Below are positions 6,995-16,362 of a stretch of DNA of 64,000 bases, piece by piece. Made by a program: the position numbers and the translations under genes. The stretch is from an uncultured Muribaculaceae bacterium (GTDB lineage Bacteria > Bacteroidota > Bacteroidia > Bacteroidales > Muribaculaceae): NCBI GenBank assembly GCA_944320595.1, contig CALUIB010000005.1, positions 62,001-126,000 of the forward strand, read 5' to 3'. Within the stretch, counting starts at the first letter, position 1, and each line of letters opens with the position of its first letter. The notes under the pieces were generated by a model. It saw only the letters and a program-made list of their open reading frames with translations. It was not told the origin of the DNA and did not search any database.

Positions 6995-9703
6995 TTAGAA
7001 ATTAATACGCAACTTCATGCTGTAAGTGCGGCCGAAGGCATAGTAGCAATAGATATTGTCGGCATTGGCCTCAACGGTAGAGTTATTGGGGTTCCATGCC
7101 TTGGAGATGTATTGGTAATTGAACAGATTGTTGACATTGCCCGAAAGCACGGCATCCAGCCCGCCAATCTTGAAACGGTAGCTTGCGTTGAGGTCAACGG
7201 TGCTTGCTGCCGGTATCTTCCACGGGTCATACACCTTCACTTCGTCGTCGAGTTGCAATGCGCTACCAGTCAGCGAGTAGTAGGCGTAGTTGTTGCCATA
7301 GTAAGTCCAGTCAAAGCCCACGCGTATGGCCTTGTTAATCTTGAATGTTGCGCCTGCACCGAATGTCATCTGCGCCGAGCCACCCTCATGCACACCATCA
7401 AGCAGGATTGTAGCCTTGGCATGGTCGGGAGCACCCACGGTGGTTTGTTCACCAGCCGAAGTCAATGGCACACCGTTGTCGTTGTAGGCATAGCCGGTAG
7501 CATTGTCGGTCCACGTCCAGTCGCCTATCGATGCCATACCCCATATTTCAAGCCAATTGGTCGGGCGAATCTTCAGGTCAACTTCGATACCCATGTTGCG
7601 AGCATTCACGCCGGTCATGTTGATGAAGTATTCTTCACGGTTGTCCATCTCGCCACGCTTGGTCATGGTCTTGTCCAACCAACGAGTCCAGTAAGCGTTG
7701 ACGTTGGCAGAGAACCAACTGTTGCGGAAACCGTAACCGGCCTCAATCGAGAACACTTTTTCGTTCTTGGCATCCTTGTTGATTACGTTGCTGTAAGTTG
7801 ATGTCAGGAACACGCCACCCGAGAACTTGGGCGCACGGCTTATGTAACCAATATTGGCAAATACGTTGTTGTGCTTGTCGATGTTGAAGTTTGCACCGCC
7901 CTTTGCAGTAAAGCCCATGAAGCTCTTTGTGTCGCTCTTGGCATGTGCTTCGTCATAATAGAAACGGTCGTAACGCCAGTTGGCAGTATTCGACAGCGAA
8001 CCAGCTACGAAAGCCGACCAGCGGTCTTTGTTGAACTCCGTTTGGAAGAATGCCCCGTATTGCATCACGTGTCCGTCATAGTCGCGGTAAACCACGTCGC
8101 CAACACCGAGTTTCTCGTAAACCCAGCTTTCGCTGGCAGCATTGACGTTGTTTGCCACATCAACGTCGCCACGGGTAGAGTCAACGAAGTAGTCGCCGCC
8201 GTAAAGGTCAACAATCTCATTGGTGTGAGTACCCTTGTAATAGCGGAAGTCGATACCGCCGTAGAAGTCGAAGTATTTGCCAAACTTGGTGGTGTAAGTC
8301 GAAAGTAACCCATACCAGTTGTGGTAGTTCTTCGAGTTACTCATTACAAGCATAGAACCATTCTCGCTTGCTGCGTTGAGGTCTTGGATTGCGCCGTAGT
8401 CGAATGTGCCATCATCCTTGCGGAAACGGGTCTGCAAATCACCGTAGTTTGCACCATACCAGTCGCGGTAGCTATAACCGAAGTATTCATTGCCCTGGCC
8501 CGAATAACCGCCGCCGCGGCCCAGCGAAACATAGAAGACGGTGCTGAGCGACGACTTCTCGTTAATGCGCCACTGGTGGTTGAGGCTCAGCTGCGGCTTG
8601 TGGTAATAGTTGTATTCCGACGAGCGGCGTTCGCCGTTGTTGTCGAAACCGTAAGTGGAGTTATATTTGTAGTTCTTCACCCCGTAGGTCTTCTCAATCA
8701 TCTGCCAGTCGGCAATCTTCAGTGCGCCGTCGCGCTGGTAGTGCTTTTGCGGTGCGCCGAATGCAGTGAACGACAGCTGATGGTTGTCGCCGAAACGCTT
8801 TGCCACGTTCACGAACCAGGTATAGCCTTCAAAATCAGCACCCTGAACGTAGCCGTCGCCCCAGTTGCGCGAACCGAGCAGCGTCACCGACCAGTCGTGA
8901 GCCATCATGCCCGTCGATGCCTTGAAGAGTATCTTGTTGTTGCCGTCGTTGCCCAATTGGTAATAGGCAGTGCCGCCGCGCTTGGCCTCGATGCCGCTGG
9001 TAACGATGTTGATGGTACCACCCACCGAGGGAACCGACACCTTCGAGGCACCCATGCCTCGCTGCGTCTGCATCACAGTGGTCACGTCGGTAAGGCCCGT
9101 CCAGTTGCTCCAGTACACGCCGCCCCATTCCATGTCGTTCATTGGCACGCCATTCACCATCACTGCTATGTTTTCGTTGCTGAAACCGCGCATATATATT
9201 TCAGAGTCGCCGAAACCGCCGCCATCCTTCTGGGCATGTACGCCTGGCGTGGTCTTGAGGATTTCGGGGAACTCCTGTGTGCCAAGTTTCTCGTCGATTT
9301 GCTCAAACGACACATTCGACACAGCCACCGGCGTGCGGCGCTGAATTGCTATCTGCGATGTAACAATCACGTCGTTAAGCACTTTTGAATCGCTTTTCAT
9401 TGCAATGGTTCCCAAGTCAACGTGCTTTCCAGCAGGCACTTTCTCGCTGCGGCTTTCGTAGCCTATGTACTTGAATTCGAGAGTCGCACCGCTCTGTTTC
9501 ACTTTCAAGGTGAAAGTGCCGTCATAGTCGGTTGCAGTGCCGTGTGCAGGGTCTCCCTTCACCTGCACCGTTGCCCCGATAAGAGGCTCGTTAGTCTCCT
9601 CATCAATGAGCGTCCCGCTCACTGTGGTCTGCGCCAGCATCGAGGCAATGCCGCCCAATGCAAGCATCAAAGTAATTACTAAATGCTTTAGATTGATATT
9701 CAT
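6995..9703 (-). CDS. TonB-dependent outer-membrane receptor
   Basis: The 902-residue protein has a signal peptide (LVITLMLALGGIASMLAQ), then a carboxypeptidase-regulatory-like domain at about residues 25-105 (VSGTLIDEETNEPLIGATV to YIGYESR). The plug domain covers about 120-240 (FPEILKTTPGVHAQ, DSEIYMRGFSNENI, VSVPSVGGTINIV), and a 22-strand barrel follows, ending in an aromatic residue (KLRINF). It imports a ligand across the outer membrane using TonB energy. The partner downstream is not a SusD protein but a modular lipoprotein, so glycan uptake is not implied. A Fur-family gene lies beyond. The ligand cannot be named from the sequence. Confidence 0.95.
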   Translation of the reverse strand: MNINLKHLVITLMLALGGIASMLAQTTVSGTLIDEETNEPLIGATVQVKGDPAHGTATDYDGTFTLKVKQSGATLEFKYIGYESRSEKVPAGKHVDLGTIAMKSDSKVLNDVIVTSQIAIQRRTPVAVSNVSFEQIDEKLGTQEFPEILKTTPGVHAQKDGGGFGDSEIYMRGFSNENIAVMVNGVPMNDMEWGGVYWSNWTGLTDVTTVMQTQRGMGASKVSVPSVGGTINIVTSGIEAKRGGTAYYQLGNDGNNKILFKASTGMMAHDWSVTLLGSRNWGDGYVQGADFEGYTWFVNVAKRFGDNHQLSFTAFGAPQKHYQRDGALKIADWQMIEKTYGVKNYKYNSTYGFDNNGERRSSEYNYYHKPQLSLNHQWRINEKSSLSTVFYVSLGRGGGYSGQGNEYFGYSYRDWYGANYGDLQTRFRKDDGTFDYGAIQDLNAASENGSMLVMSNSKNYHNWYGLLSTYTTKFGKYFDFYGGIDFRYYKGTHTNEIVDLYGGDYFVDSTRGDVDVANNVNAASESWVYEKLGVGDVVYRDYDGHVMQYGAFFQTEFNKDRWSAFVAGSLSNTANWRYDRFYYDEAHAKSDTKSFMGFTAKGGANFNIDKHNNVFANIGYISRAPKFSGGVFLTSTYSNVINKDAKNEKVFSIEAGYGFRNSWFSANVNAYWTRWLDKTMTKRGEMDNREEYFINMTGVNARNMGIEVDLKIRPTNWLEIWGMASIGDWTWTDNATGYAYNDNGVPLTSAGEQTTVGAPDHAKATILLDGVHEGGSAQMTFGAGATFKINKAIRVGFDWTYYGNNYAYYSLTGSALQLDDEVKVYDPWKIPAASTVDLNASYRFKIGGLDAVLSGNVNNLFNYQYISKAWNPNNSTVEANADNIYCYYAFGRTYSMKLRINF

Positions 9704-9739
9704 AAGCGTTGTTTAAATTGATAGTTTGTAAAACCGATA

Positions 9740-9747
9740 CAAATATA
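9740..9747 (-). promoter_or_regulatory. -7 promoter box upstream of the TonB-dependent receptor
   Basis: TATATTTG on the minus strand matches TAnnTTTG exactly, 37 bases before the start codon. No good TTTG lies 19-21 bases upstream, so only the -7 half is supported. Confidence 0.4.
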
Positions 9748-10102
9748 GCACTCATAAATTAAACAACATTAGTTTTTTTTTCTTTTATTAACCCACAGCG
9801 ACATTTTTAACCCCATTACGTTAACAAATGCTGCATTTAACAATATTACGCCAATACCCAAAAATTCGCAATATACAGAAAATAACCATGATAACTCGTA
9901 TTATCTTTATAACACCAACTTATTATGGCGCATATTAAGTTACATTTATATGACAAATTAGGTGCGACTTGACATAAAAACCAACCAGCTTGACTCAAAA
10001 ATGCGACTGATTTTATAACTCGTCAGAATTTTACCACGGCACAAATTGCCGCAAGCAGATTACCACTGCATTTTTTAGCAATTGCCTTTATTGGAGCCAT
10101 CT

Positions 10103-10139
10103 GTTAAAGGGTGCGGAGGCACTTTAACAAAACCGCACC
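10103..10139. other. Two overlapping, mutually exclusive hairpins in the receptor/efflux intergenic region
   Basis: The 567-base gap between the receptor and the efflux operon (9704-10270) is AT-rich and has no credible gene. Within it, GTTAAA (10103-10108) plus GTGC (10111-10114) can pair with GCAC (10119-10122) plus TTTAAC (10123-10128), leaving a GGAG loop and a GG bulge. GGTGCGG (10110-10116) can instead pair with CCGCACC (10133-10139). Only one can form at a time. The site lies upstream of the likely efflux promoter box, so it may be a DNA operator rather than an attenuator. Confidence 0.4.
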
Positions 10140-10233
10140 GCAAATTAACAAGCATTATGCCAATAATATATAATGGTGCGAAATAAACCAATTTGTGCGA
10201 CATAAATACAAATACCTCTCTTTAGTGTTCCAA

Positions 10234-10241
10234 TAATTTTG
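10234..10241 (+). promoter_or_regulatory. -7 promoter box of the efflux operon
   Basis: TAATTTTG matches TAnnTTTG and lies 29 bases before the first ATG of the operon. The -33 region has no clear TTTG, so the promoter may need an activator. Confidence 0.45.
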
Positions 10242-10270
10242 TAACACAATAAACGTACCTTAGCAGCAAA

Positions 10271-11461
10271 ATGAAATACAGAAACAGTTTTTTACTCCTA
10301 TTATGCTCTTTACTTGCCTTTTCGTGCAGTCAAAACGAAACTACCAGCAACGACAGCGGTGAATACCCGCTAATGACCCTGAAACGAGAAGACCGAAGGC
10401 TCACCGAGCAATACTCGGCTGTGATACGTGGATTACAAGACGTGGAAGTGCGCCCCCAGGTGTCGGGTACCATCACGCAAGTGTGCGTGGATGAAGGCGC
10501 AAAGGTGAAAAAAGGGCAAGTGCTTTTCATAATCGACCAAGTGCCCTACAAGGCCGCCGTGGAAGTGGCGCGTGCCGCTGTGGCAACTGCCGAGGCTGCC
10601 GAGGAGATAGCCCGCCAGACGCTCGAAGGAAAGGAGATGCTCTATGCCGACAAGGTGATTTCCGACTTCGACCTGCGCACGGCCAAAAATGAATATAAAA
10701 GTGCGCAAGCCGCCACCATGCAGGCCCACGCCGAACTTGTCAATGCGCAAAACGACCTTTCATATACCGAGGTGAAAAGCCCCGTTGACGGCGTGGCCGG
10801 GATGACCGACTTCCGCATAGGCGCACTTGTGAGCGCATCGATGACCGAGCCGCTCATCAGCGTGTCGGACAACTCGCAGATGCTTGCCTACTTCTCAATG
10901 ACCGAAAAGCAGGTGCTGGCACTCACACGCCAATACGGTTCCATCGACAATGCCATAAAGTCGTTTCCCGAAGTATCGTTGCGCCTCAACGACGGGTCGG
11001 TGTATGAACACCCGGGGCGCATCGACGTGATTAGCGGAATAATCGACAAGACCACGGGAACAGCAAGCCTGCGGGCAACATTCGACAACCGCGACGGCAG
11101 GCTGATGAGCGGCGGGCAGGCCAATGTGATTGTTCCCTACGACCGTCCTGCAAGCATAGTGATTCCGCAAGAGGCCACATACGAGATACAGAACCGCACC
11201 TTTGCCTACAAGGTGGTTGACGGAATAGCCCGGTCAACTTCGATAGAAGTATTCCCCATCAACGACGGCAAGGAATATATAGTGGAAAGCGGGCTTAATG
11301 AGGGCGACGTGATAGTGAGCGAAGGTGCCGGATTGCTGAAGGACGGCACAAAGGTGACAAACCGCGCTCAATCACCCGAAGACAAGGCTACGCGCAACGA
11401 CAGCCTGCTCTCGGCAAATGTTTCACTCGTAACGGATAATTCGGAGGGGACAGGCGTATGA
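10271..11461 (+). CDS. RND efflux periplasmic adaptor (membrane fusion protein, lipoprotein)
   Basis: The 396-residue protein has a lipoprotein signal (LLLLCSLLAFSC) with the lipid-bearing Cys at residue 19. It then shows the adaptor layout: a barrel-sandwich half (VEVRPQVSGTITQVCVDEGAKVKKGQVLF), an alanine-rich alpha-hairpin (about 95-165), the second lipoyl half (YTEVKSPVDGVAGM) and a beta-barrel/membrane-proximal domain. It bridges the inner-membrane pump encoded next (4-bp overlap) and the outer-membrane channel. Closest in kind to the AcrA/MexA family; the substrates are not readable. No TetR or other regulator gene is adjacent. Confidence 0.94.
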   Translation: MKYRNSFLLLLCSLLAFSCSQNETTSNDSGEYPLMTLKREDRRLTEQYSAVIRGLQDVEVRPQVSGTITQVCVDEGAKVKKGQVLFIIDQVPYKAAVEVARAAVATAEAAEEIARQTLEGKEMLYADKVISDFDLRTAKNEYKSAQAATMQAHAELVNAQNDLSYTEVKSPVDGVAGMTDFRIGALVSASMTEPLISVSDNSQMLAYFSMTEKQVLALTRQYGSIDNAIKSFPEVSLRLNDGSVYEHPGRIDVISGIIDKTTGTASLRATFDNRDGRLMSGGQANVIVPYDRPASIVIPQEATYEIQNRTFAYKVVDGIARSTSIEVFPINDGKEYIVESGLNEGDVIVSEGAGLLKDGTKVTNRAQSPEDKATRNDSLLSANVSLVTDNSEGTGV

Positions 11462-14400
11462 AACTGAAACATTTCATCGAACGCCCCATCCTGTCGATGG
11501 TGATTTCGGTTGTCATCCTTGTTGCAGGCATAATAGGCCTGGCAGGACTTGCCATTGAACAATACCCCGACATAGCCCCGCCGACGATACGCGTTTCCAC
11601 AACTTACAGCGGAGCCAATGCCGAGACGGTGCAGAAGAGCGTGATAGTGCCGCTCGAAGAAGCCATCAACGGCGTGGAAAACATGACTTACATGACATCG
11701 AGCGCGAGCAACAATGGCCGCGCCGACATAACGGTTTACTTCAAGCAAGGGTCCGACCCCGACATGGCTGCCGTGAATGTGCAAAACAGCGTGAGCACGG
11801 CCACCTCGCTATTGCCGGCCGAGGTGACGCGCGTGGGCGTGACCACACGCAAGCGGCAGACAAGCCAGCTGATGACATTTGGCTTGTATAGCCCCAATGG
11901 CACTTACGACCGCATTTTCCTCACCAACTATATGTCGATTAACATCAAGCCGCAAATACAGCGCATCTCGGGCGTGGGCGACGTGAACGTGATGGGAGGC
12001 GACTATGCCATGCGAGTGTGGCTAAAGCCCGATGTAATGGCGCAATACGAATTGGTGCCGGCCGACATCGAGGCGGCCCTGTCGAGCCAAAACATAGAGG
12101 CATCGACCGGCTCGATAGGCGAGGATTCCGAAAATGTGTTCCAATACACGCTGAAGTACCGCGGGCGGCTTGAAACCGAAGATGAATTTGAAGAAATTGT
12201 AATAAAGGCACTTGACGACGGGCGCGTACTGCGGCTTAAAGACGTGGCCACGGTGGAACTGGGTGCCCAGTCATATACAAACATAGGCTACGTGAACGGC
12301 TGCGAGGGCGTGTCGTGCATGATTAACCAGACAGCCGGGACCAACGCCAACGAGATTATAATGAACATCAACGCCCTGCTCGACGACATATCCCGGGATT
12401 TGCCCGAAGACATGGAAATTGTGGAGCTGATGAGTACCAAGACGTTCCTCGACGCCTCGATTAACGAGGTAATCAAGACGCTCATCGAGGCACTTATCTT
12501 GGTGGTGCTGGTGGTGTATGTGTTCCTGCAAAACCCACGTTCCACGCTTATCCCGGCCATAAGCATTGTGGTTTCGCTTATCGGCACATTTGCCGCGCTT
12601 TACCTTGCCGGGTTCAGCATCAACCTGCTCACGTTGTTCGCCCTTGTGCTTGCCATCGGTATCGTGGTCGATGACGCTGTGATAGTGGTCGAGGCGGTGC
12701 AAACCAAGTTTGATGCTGGTTACCGGTCGTCCTTCAAGGCATCGGTCGATGCCATGGACGGCATAGCGTCGGCCATCATCACATCCACGCTCGTGTTCAT
12801 GGCGGTGTTCGTTCCAGTGTCGTTCATGGGCGGCACTTCGGGGGTGTTCTACACACAGTTTGGAGTTACTATGGCGGTTGCGGTGGGCATATCGGCAGTA
12901 AACGCGCTGACGCTCTCCCCTGCGCTGTGCGCCCTGCTGCTGCGCCCCAACCAGATAGTTACCGAAGGCACCAAGCTGGAATTTTCCACACGGTTCCGCC
13001 TTGCCTTCGAGGCATCGTTCAAGCGCATAGTGGCGCGTTACAAGGTGGGTGCCGAGCTGCTTGTAAAACGCAAATGGATTGTGTGGACGGCTTTCGTTGC
13101 CGCCTGCGGGCTGCTGCTCTACTTCATGGCCACGAGCAAGACGAGCCTTGTGCCAAACGAGGATACCGGCTCAATCAACGTGGGCATCGACACCCCGCCG
13201 GGCAGCACGCTTGCCGAAACTGCGGCCATAATGCAGAAGGTGGAAGCCGAATTGAAGAAAATTCCGCAAATCAATAATTACAACAACGTGGCCGGGTTCA
13301 GCATGGGTACAAGCGGCTCGTCGCACGGCACTTTCATGATAAAGCTGAAACCTTGGGACCAGCGCGACAACGATGAAGGCTCGGTTGAGGCCATCACCGA
13401 GCGTATTTATGAGCTTACGTCGCACATCAAGGATGCGCAGATATTCGTGTCGGCACCGCCTATGATACGCGGCTACGGCACGGGCAACAGTTTCGAGGTG
13501 TGTCTGCAAGACCGCGGCGGCAAGGGCATCGACGCACTGAGCCGGGTGGCCGACGACTTCATAGCCGCGCTCAACAAGCGGCCCGAGGTGCAGAGAGCTT
13601 ACACTTCGTTCAGCTCCAACTTTCCTCAATACACCATCGACGTGGACGAGGCCGCATGCCAACGTGCCGGAACCACCACGCAAGAGGTGCTCGATGTGCT
13701 GCAAGGCTATCTGGGCAGCGTGTATGCGTCGAACTTCAACCGTTTCACCAAATTGTATCGTGTGATTATACAAGCCCCCGCCGACAAGCGCAACAGCTTG
13801 CAGTCGCTCGACAACATATTCGTCCGCACCGACGGTGGAATGGCTCCCGTAAGCCAGTTTGTGACACTCACCAAGACCTACGGGGCAGAAACGCTTGAAC
13901 GCTTCAATATGTTCTCGTCGATAAGCGTCAACGGTATGCCTGCGAAAGGGTACAGCTCGGGCGACGTGATTGCCGCCATAGGCGAAGTGGCCGAGCAGAC
14001 GCTCCCAACGGGTTACGACTATGAATTTTCGGGCATGATGCGCGAGGAGGAACAACTTGCCAAGTCGCACAATACCACCATAGTGTATGGCATCTGCATA
14101 TTATTCATTTACTTGATATTGTGTGCGCTCTACGAGAGCTTGTTCATACCGATGGCCGTAATGATGTCGGTGCCCTTCGGGCTTATGGGCAGTTTCTTGT
14201 TTGCACGGTTGTGGGGCATCGACAACAACATATATCTGCAAACGGGCTTGATAATGCTCATAGGGCTGCTGTCGAAGACGGCAATATTGATGACCGAATA
14301 TGCCTCGGAGCGGCGCAAGGCCGGCATGACACTCGTGCAAGCCGCACTGAGCGCGGCATCGGCGCGTTTCCGCCCCATACTCATGACAGTGCTTACCATG

Positions 14401-14598
14401 ATTTTCGGTATGCTGCCGCTGATGTTCGCATCGGGCGTGGGTGCCAACGGCAACCGTTCGCTCGGCGTGGGTACCGTGGGAGGATTGATAATAGGAACCA
14501 TAGCATTGCTTTTCATCACGCCGGCCTTCAGCATCATATTCATGTGGGTTGAAGAAAAAGTGATGGGCAAGCGCAGACAAGACAGGGAGGAAGCATGA
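11458..14598 (+). CDS. RND multidrug efflux pump, inner-membrane transporter (AcrB/MexB family)
   Basis: At 1046 residues it has the family length. The proton-relay segment FALVLAIGIVVDDAVIVVEAV with the Asp pair is present in transmembrane helix 4, and the N-terminal FIERPILSMVIS and GLAIEQYPDIAPP motifs are typical. Two large periplasmic loops separate the helical bundles (SVVI...QKSVIVPLEEAINGVENM; later GSSHGTFMIKLKPW). It works as a trimer driven by proton flow, exporting hydrophobic compounds. It overlaps the adaptor gene by 4 bases and the channel gene by 4 bases, so the three are translationally coupled. Confidence 0.96.
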   Translation: MKLKHFIERPILSMVISVVILVAGIIGLAGLAIEQYPDIAPPTIRVSTTYSGANAETVQKSVIVPLEEAINGVENMTYMTSSASNNGRADITVYFKQGSDPDMAAVNVQNSVSTATSLLPAEVTRVGVTTRKRQTSQLMTFGLYSPNGTYDRIFLTNYMSINIKPQIQRISGVGDVNVMGGDYAMRVWLKPDVMAQYELVPADIEAALSSQNIEASTGSIGEDSENVFQYTLKYRGRLETEDEFEEIVIKALDDGRVLRLKDVATVELGAQSYTNIGYVNGCEGVSCMINQTAGTNANEIIMNINALLDDISRDLPEDMEIVELMSTKTFLDASINEVIKTLIEALILVVLVVYVFLQNPRSTLIPAISIVVSLIGTFAALYLAGFSINLLTLFALVLAIGIVVDDAVIVVEAVQTKFDAGYRSSFKASVDAMDGIASAIITSTLVFMAVFVPVSFMGGTSGVFYTQFGVTMAVAVGISAVNALTLSPALCALLLRPNQIVTEGTKLEFSTRFRLAFEASFKRIVARYKVGAELLVKRKWIVWTAFVAACGLLLYFMATSKTSLVPNEDTGSINVGIDTPPGSTLAETAAIMQKVEAELKKIPQINNYNNVAGFSMGTSGSSHGTFMIKLKPWDQRDNDEGSVEAITERIYELTSHIKDAQIFVSAPPMIRGYGTGNSFEVCLQDRGGKGIDALSRVADDFIAALNKRPEVQRAYTSFSSNFPQYTIDVDEAACQRAGTTTQEVLDVLQGYLGSVYASNFNRFTKLYRVIIQAPADKRNSLQSLDNIFVRTDGGMAPVSQFVTLTKTYGAETLERFNMFSSISVNGMPAKGYSSGDVIAAIGEVAEQTLPTGYDYEFSGMMREEEQLAKSHNTTIVYGICILFIYLILCALYESLFIPMAVMMSVPFGLMGSFLFARLWGIDNNIYLQTGLIMLIGLLSKTAILMTEYASERRKAGMTLVQAALSAASARFRPILMTVLTMIFGMLPLMFASGVGANGNRSLGVGTVGGLIIGTIALLFITPAFSIIFMWVEEKVMGKRRQDREEA

Positions 14599-15980
14599 AA
14601 AAATTGATATACATAACAGCCCTTGCAGCTGCAATGTCGGGCAGCTGCTCCATCTACCGCAACTATGAGCGGCCCGATACCGAAGAATTGCCGGTGGAGA
14701 ACCTTTACAGTTTCGCCGACAGCATTGCCGACAATACCAGCAGTGGCGATTCGCTCACGCTTGGCGACCTGCCTTGGCAAGAAATGTTCACCGACCCTCG
14801 ATTGCAGGAGCTTATAAATTACGGACTTGAAAACAACACCGATATGCAGGTGGCATTACTGCGGCTGCACCAGGCGCAATCGCAGCTGACGGCGGCACGG
14901 CTGTCGTTTCTGCCGTCGGTAGGGTTTTCGCCCGAAGTGTCGGTAAGCAAACAGGGCAGCGAGGCGGCGGCCAAAAGCTATACGCTGCCGCTGTCGGCAA
15001 GTTGGGAAATCGACATATTCGGCAGCCTGCGCAATGCAAAGCAAGGCACACAGGCGGCCATGCTCGCACAGGCAGCCTACAGCCAGGCCGTGCGTTCGCA
15101 ACTCATAGCCTCGGTGGCAAGCGGCTACTTTTCGCTCATGGCTCTCGACGAGCAGTTAAGCATAAGCGCATCGACGCTGGATATGTGGGGCGAGCAAGTG
15201 CGCACAATGGAGGCGCTGATGAAAGTGGGCGAAGAAACCGAGAATGCCGTAACGCAAGCCCGGGCATCACTTTACGAGCTTGAGGCCGACCACAACGACC
15301 TGCTGCGGCAACGTCGCGAGGCCGAAAACGCCCTGTGCACACTGCTTGGCACCACGGCTCGGACAATAGACCGCGGCACACTTGCCAGCCAGCAGATGCC
15401 CGAAGAACTGAACGTGGGGCTACCTTTGCGGCTGCTATCGAAACGCCCCGACGTGGTACAGGCAGAAATGACACTTGCCCAGGCTTATTATGCAACCAAT
15501 GTGGCACGGGCAGCATTTTACCCTCGCCTCACGCTCTCGGGCAGCGCAGGCTGGACCGATGCCATAGGCAACGCAGTCGCAAATCCGGGGCAATGGATTT
15601 TACAGGCGTTGGCATCGCTCACACAGCCGATTTTCAATCGTGGCGAATTGATTACGGGGCTGCGCGTGGCAAAAGACGAGGAAGAAATAGCCCTGCTCAA
15701 TTACAAGCAAGCCTTGCTCGATGCCGGGCAGGAGGTGAACGATGCGCTATATGCCACCCAGTCGGCACGCCGCAGCCTTGAAAGCCACAAGCGACAGTGC
15801 CAGGAGCTTGAACGCTCGGTAACGACAGCCGAGGCACTATACCGCACCGGCAACGCCACCTACCTTGAACTGCTCACGGCACGGCGGTCATTGCTGTCGG
15901 CACGGCTCAATGTGGTCTCCGACCGCCTTGCCGCCCTACAAGCCACCGTGTCGCTGTATCAAGCCCTTGGCGGCAACTAA
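14595..15980 (+). CDS. Outer-membrane efflux channel (TolC/OprM/NodT family lipoprotein)
   Basis: The 461-residue protein has a lipoprotein signal ending at MSGSC and then two OEP repeats. Typical elements are LPWQEMFTDPRLQELINYGLENNTD written in part as LQELINYGLENN, and LPLRLLSKRPDVVQAE, the family signature between repeats. The long alpha-helical segments form the periplasmic tunnel of a trimeric channel. It is the third gene of the RND operon and completes the tripartite pump. No strong terminator follows; a GC-rich hairpin (GGCGGC/GCCGCC) lies about 30 bases after the stop. Confidence 0.94.
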   Translation: MKKLIYITALAAAMSGSCSIYRNYERPDTEELPVENLYSFADSIADNTSSGDSLTLGDLPWQEMFTDPRLQELINYGLENNTDMQVALLRLHQAQSQLTAARLSFLPSVGFSPEVSVSKQGSEAAAKSYTLPLSASWEIDIFGSLRNAKQGTQAAMLAQAAYSQAVRSQLIASVASGYFSLMALDEQLSISASTLDMWGEQVRTMEALMKVGEETENAVTQARASLYELEADHNDLLRQRREAENALCTLLGTTARTIDRGTLASQQMPEELNVGLPLRLLSKRPDVVQAEMTLAQAYYATNVARAAFYPRLTLSGSAGWTDAIGNAVANPGQWILQALASLTQPIFNRGELITGLRVAKDEEEIALLNYKQALLDAGQEVNDALYATQSARRSLESHKRQCQELERSVTTAEALYRTGNATYLELLTARRSLLSARLNVVSDRLAALQATVSLYQALGGN

Positions 15981-16058
15981 GGAATTATTATGGCGAGTGT
16001 TGAATAGTGCCGTGGGCGGCGAGCCGCCTGCGGCAAATTTTATGTATTCCCCACTCCG

Positions 16059-16352
16059 TTATTGCTTTTTCAAGCTGAACCCCAATTTGGTAATCAGTTT
16101 CAATGTGCTTAATGCCGTGTAGCGGTCATAATCCTTTTCTTCCTCGGGCAATTCGTCGTATGGCACAAGGCACGGATGCGTCTTCAGCACGTCGTCGCGC
16201 CGCTCACCATGCGTCCATCCCTGTTTCAAGCGAGTTTCGGCCCACACTTCATGCACGTTGCGAGCCATCACCTCGGTAAGTGCCGCCACGTCGGGCGGCA
16301 ATTGCACCTCACTCGTGTCGATAGGTGCCGGAATATAATTGTTGTCTTTCAT
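16059..16352 (-). CDS. Small RyR-domain protein
   Basis: The ATG at 16350-16352 (MKDNNYIPAPIDTSEV) is chosen; the longer frame needs a TTG. The 97-residue product is almost entirely one RyR (ryanodine receptor repeat) unit: VHEVWAETRLKQGWTHG, then KTHPCLVPYDELPEEEKDYDR and a leucine-rich tail. The same core is at the C-terminus of the large membrane protein encoded 10 bases upstream, where the equivalent of KTHPCLV is KTHPCMV. The two genes therefore form a unit. The molecular role of bacterial RyR units is not established; ligand sensing is a reasonable guess. Confidence 0.8.
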   Translation of the reverse strand: MKDNNYIPAPIDTSEVQLPPDVAALTEVMARNVHEVWAETRLKQGWTHGERRDDVLKTHPCLVPYDELPEEEKDYDRYTALSTLKLITKLGFSLKKQ

Positions 16353-16362
16353 AGAGCCAGTC

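Noticed and set aside
10103..10139. H-type pseudoknot formed by the two interlocked stems
   Set aside because: The geometry would leave no linker between the first strands of the two stems, which is too short to cross a 7-bp groove. Mutually exclusive hairpins are the better reading.
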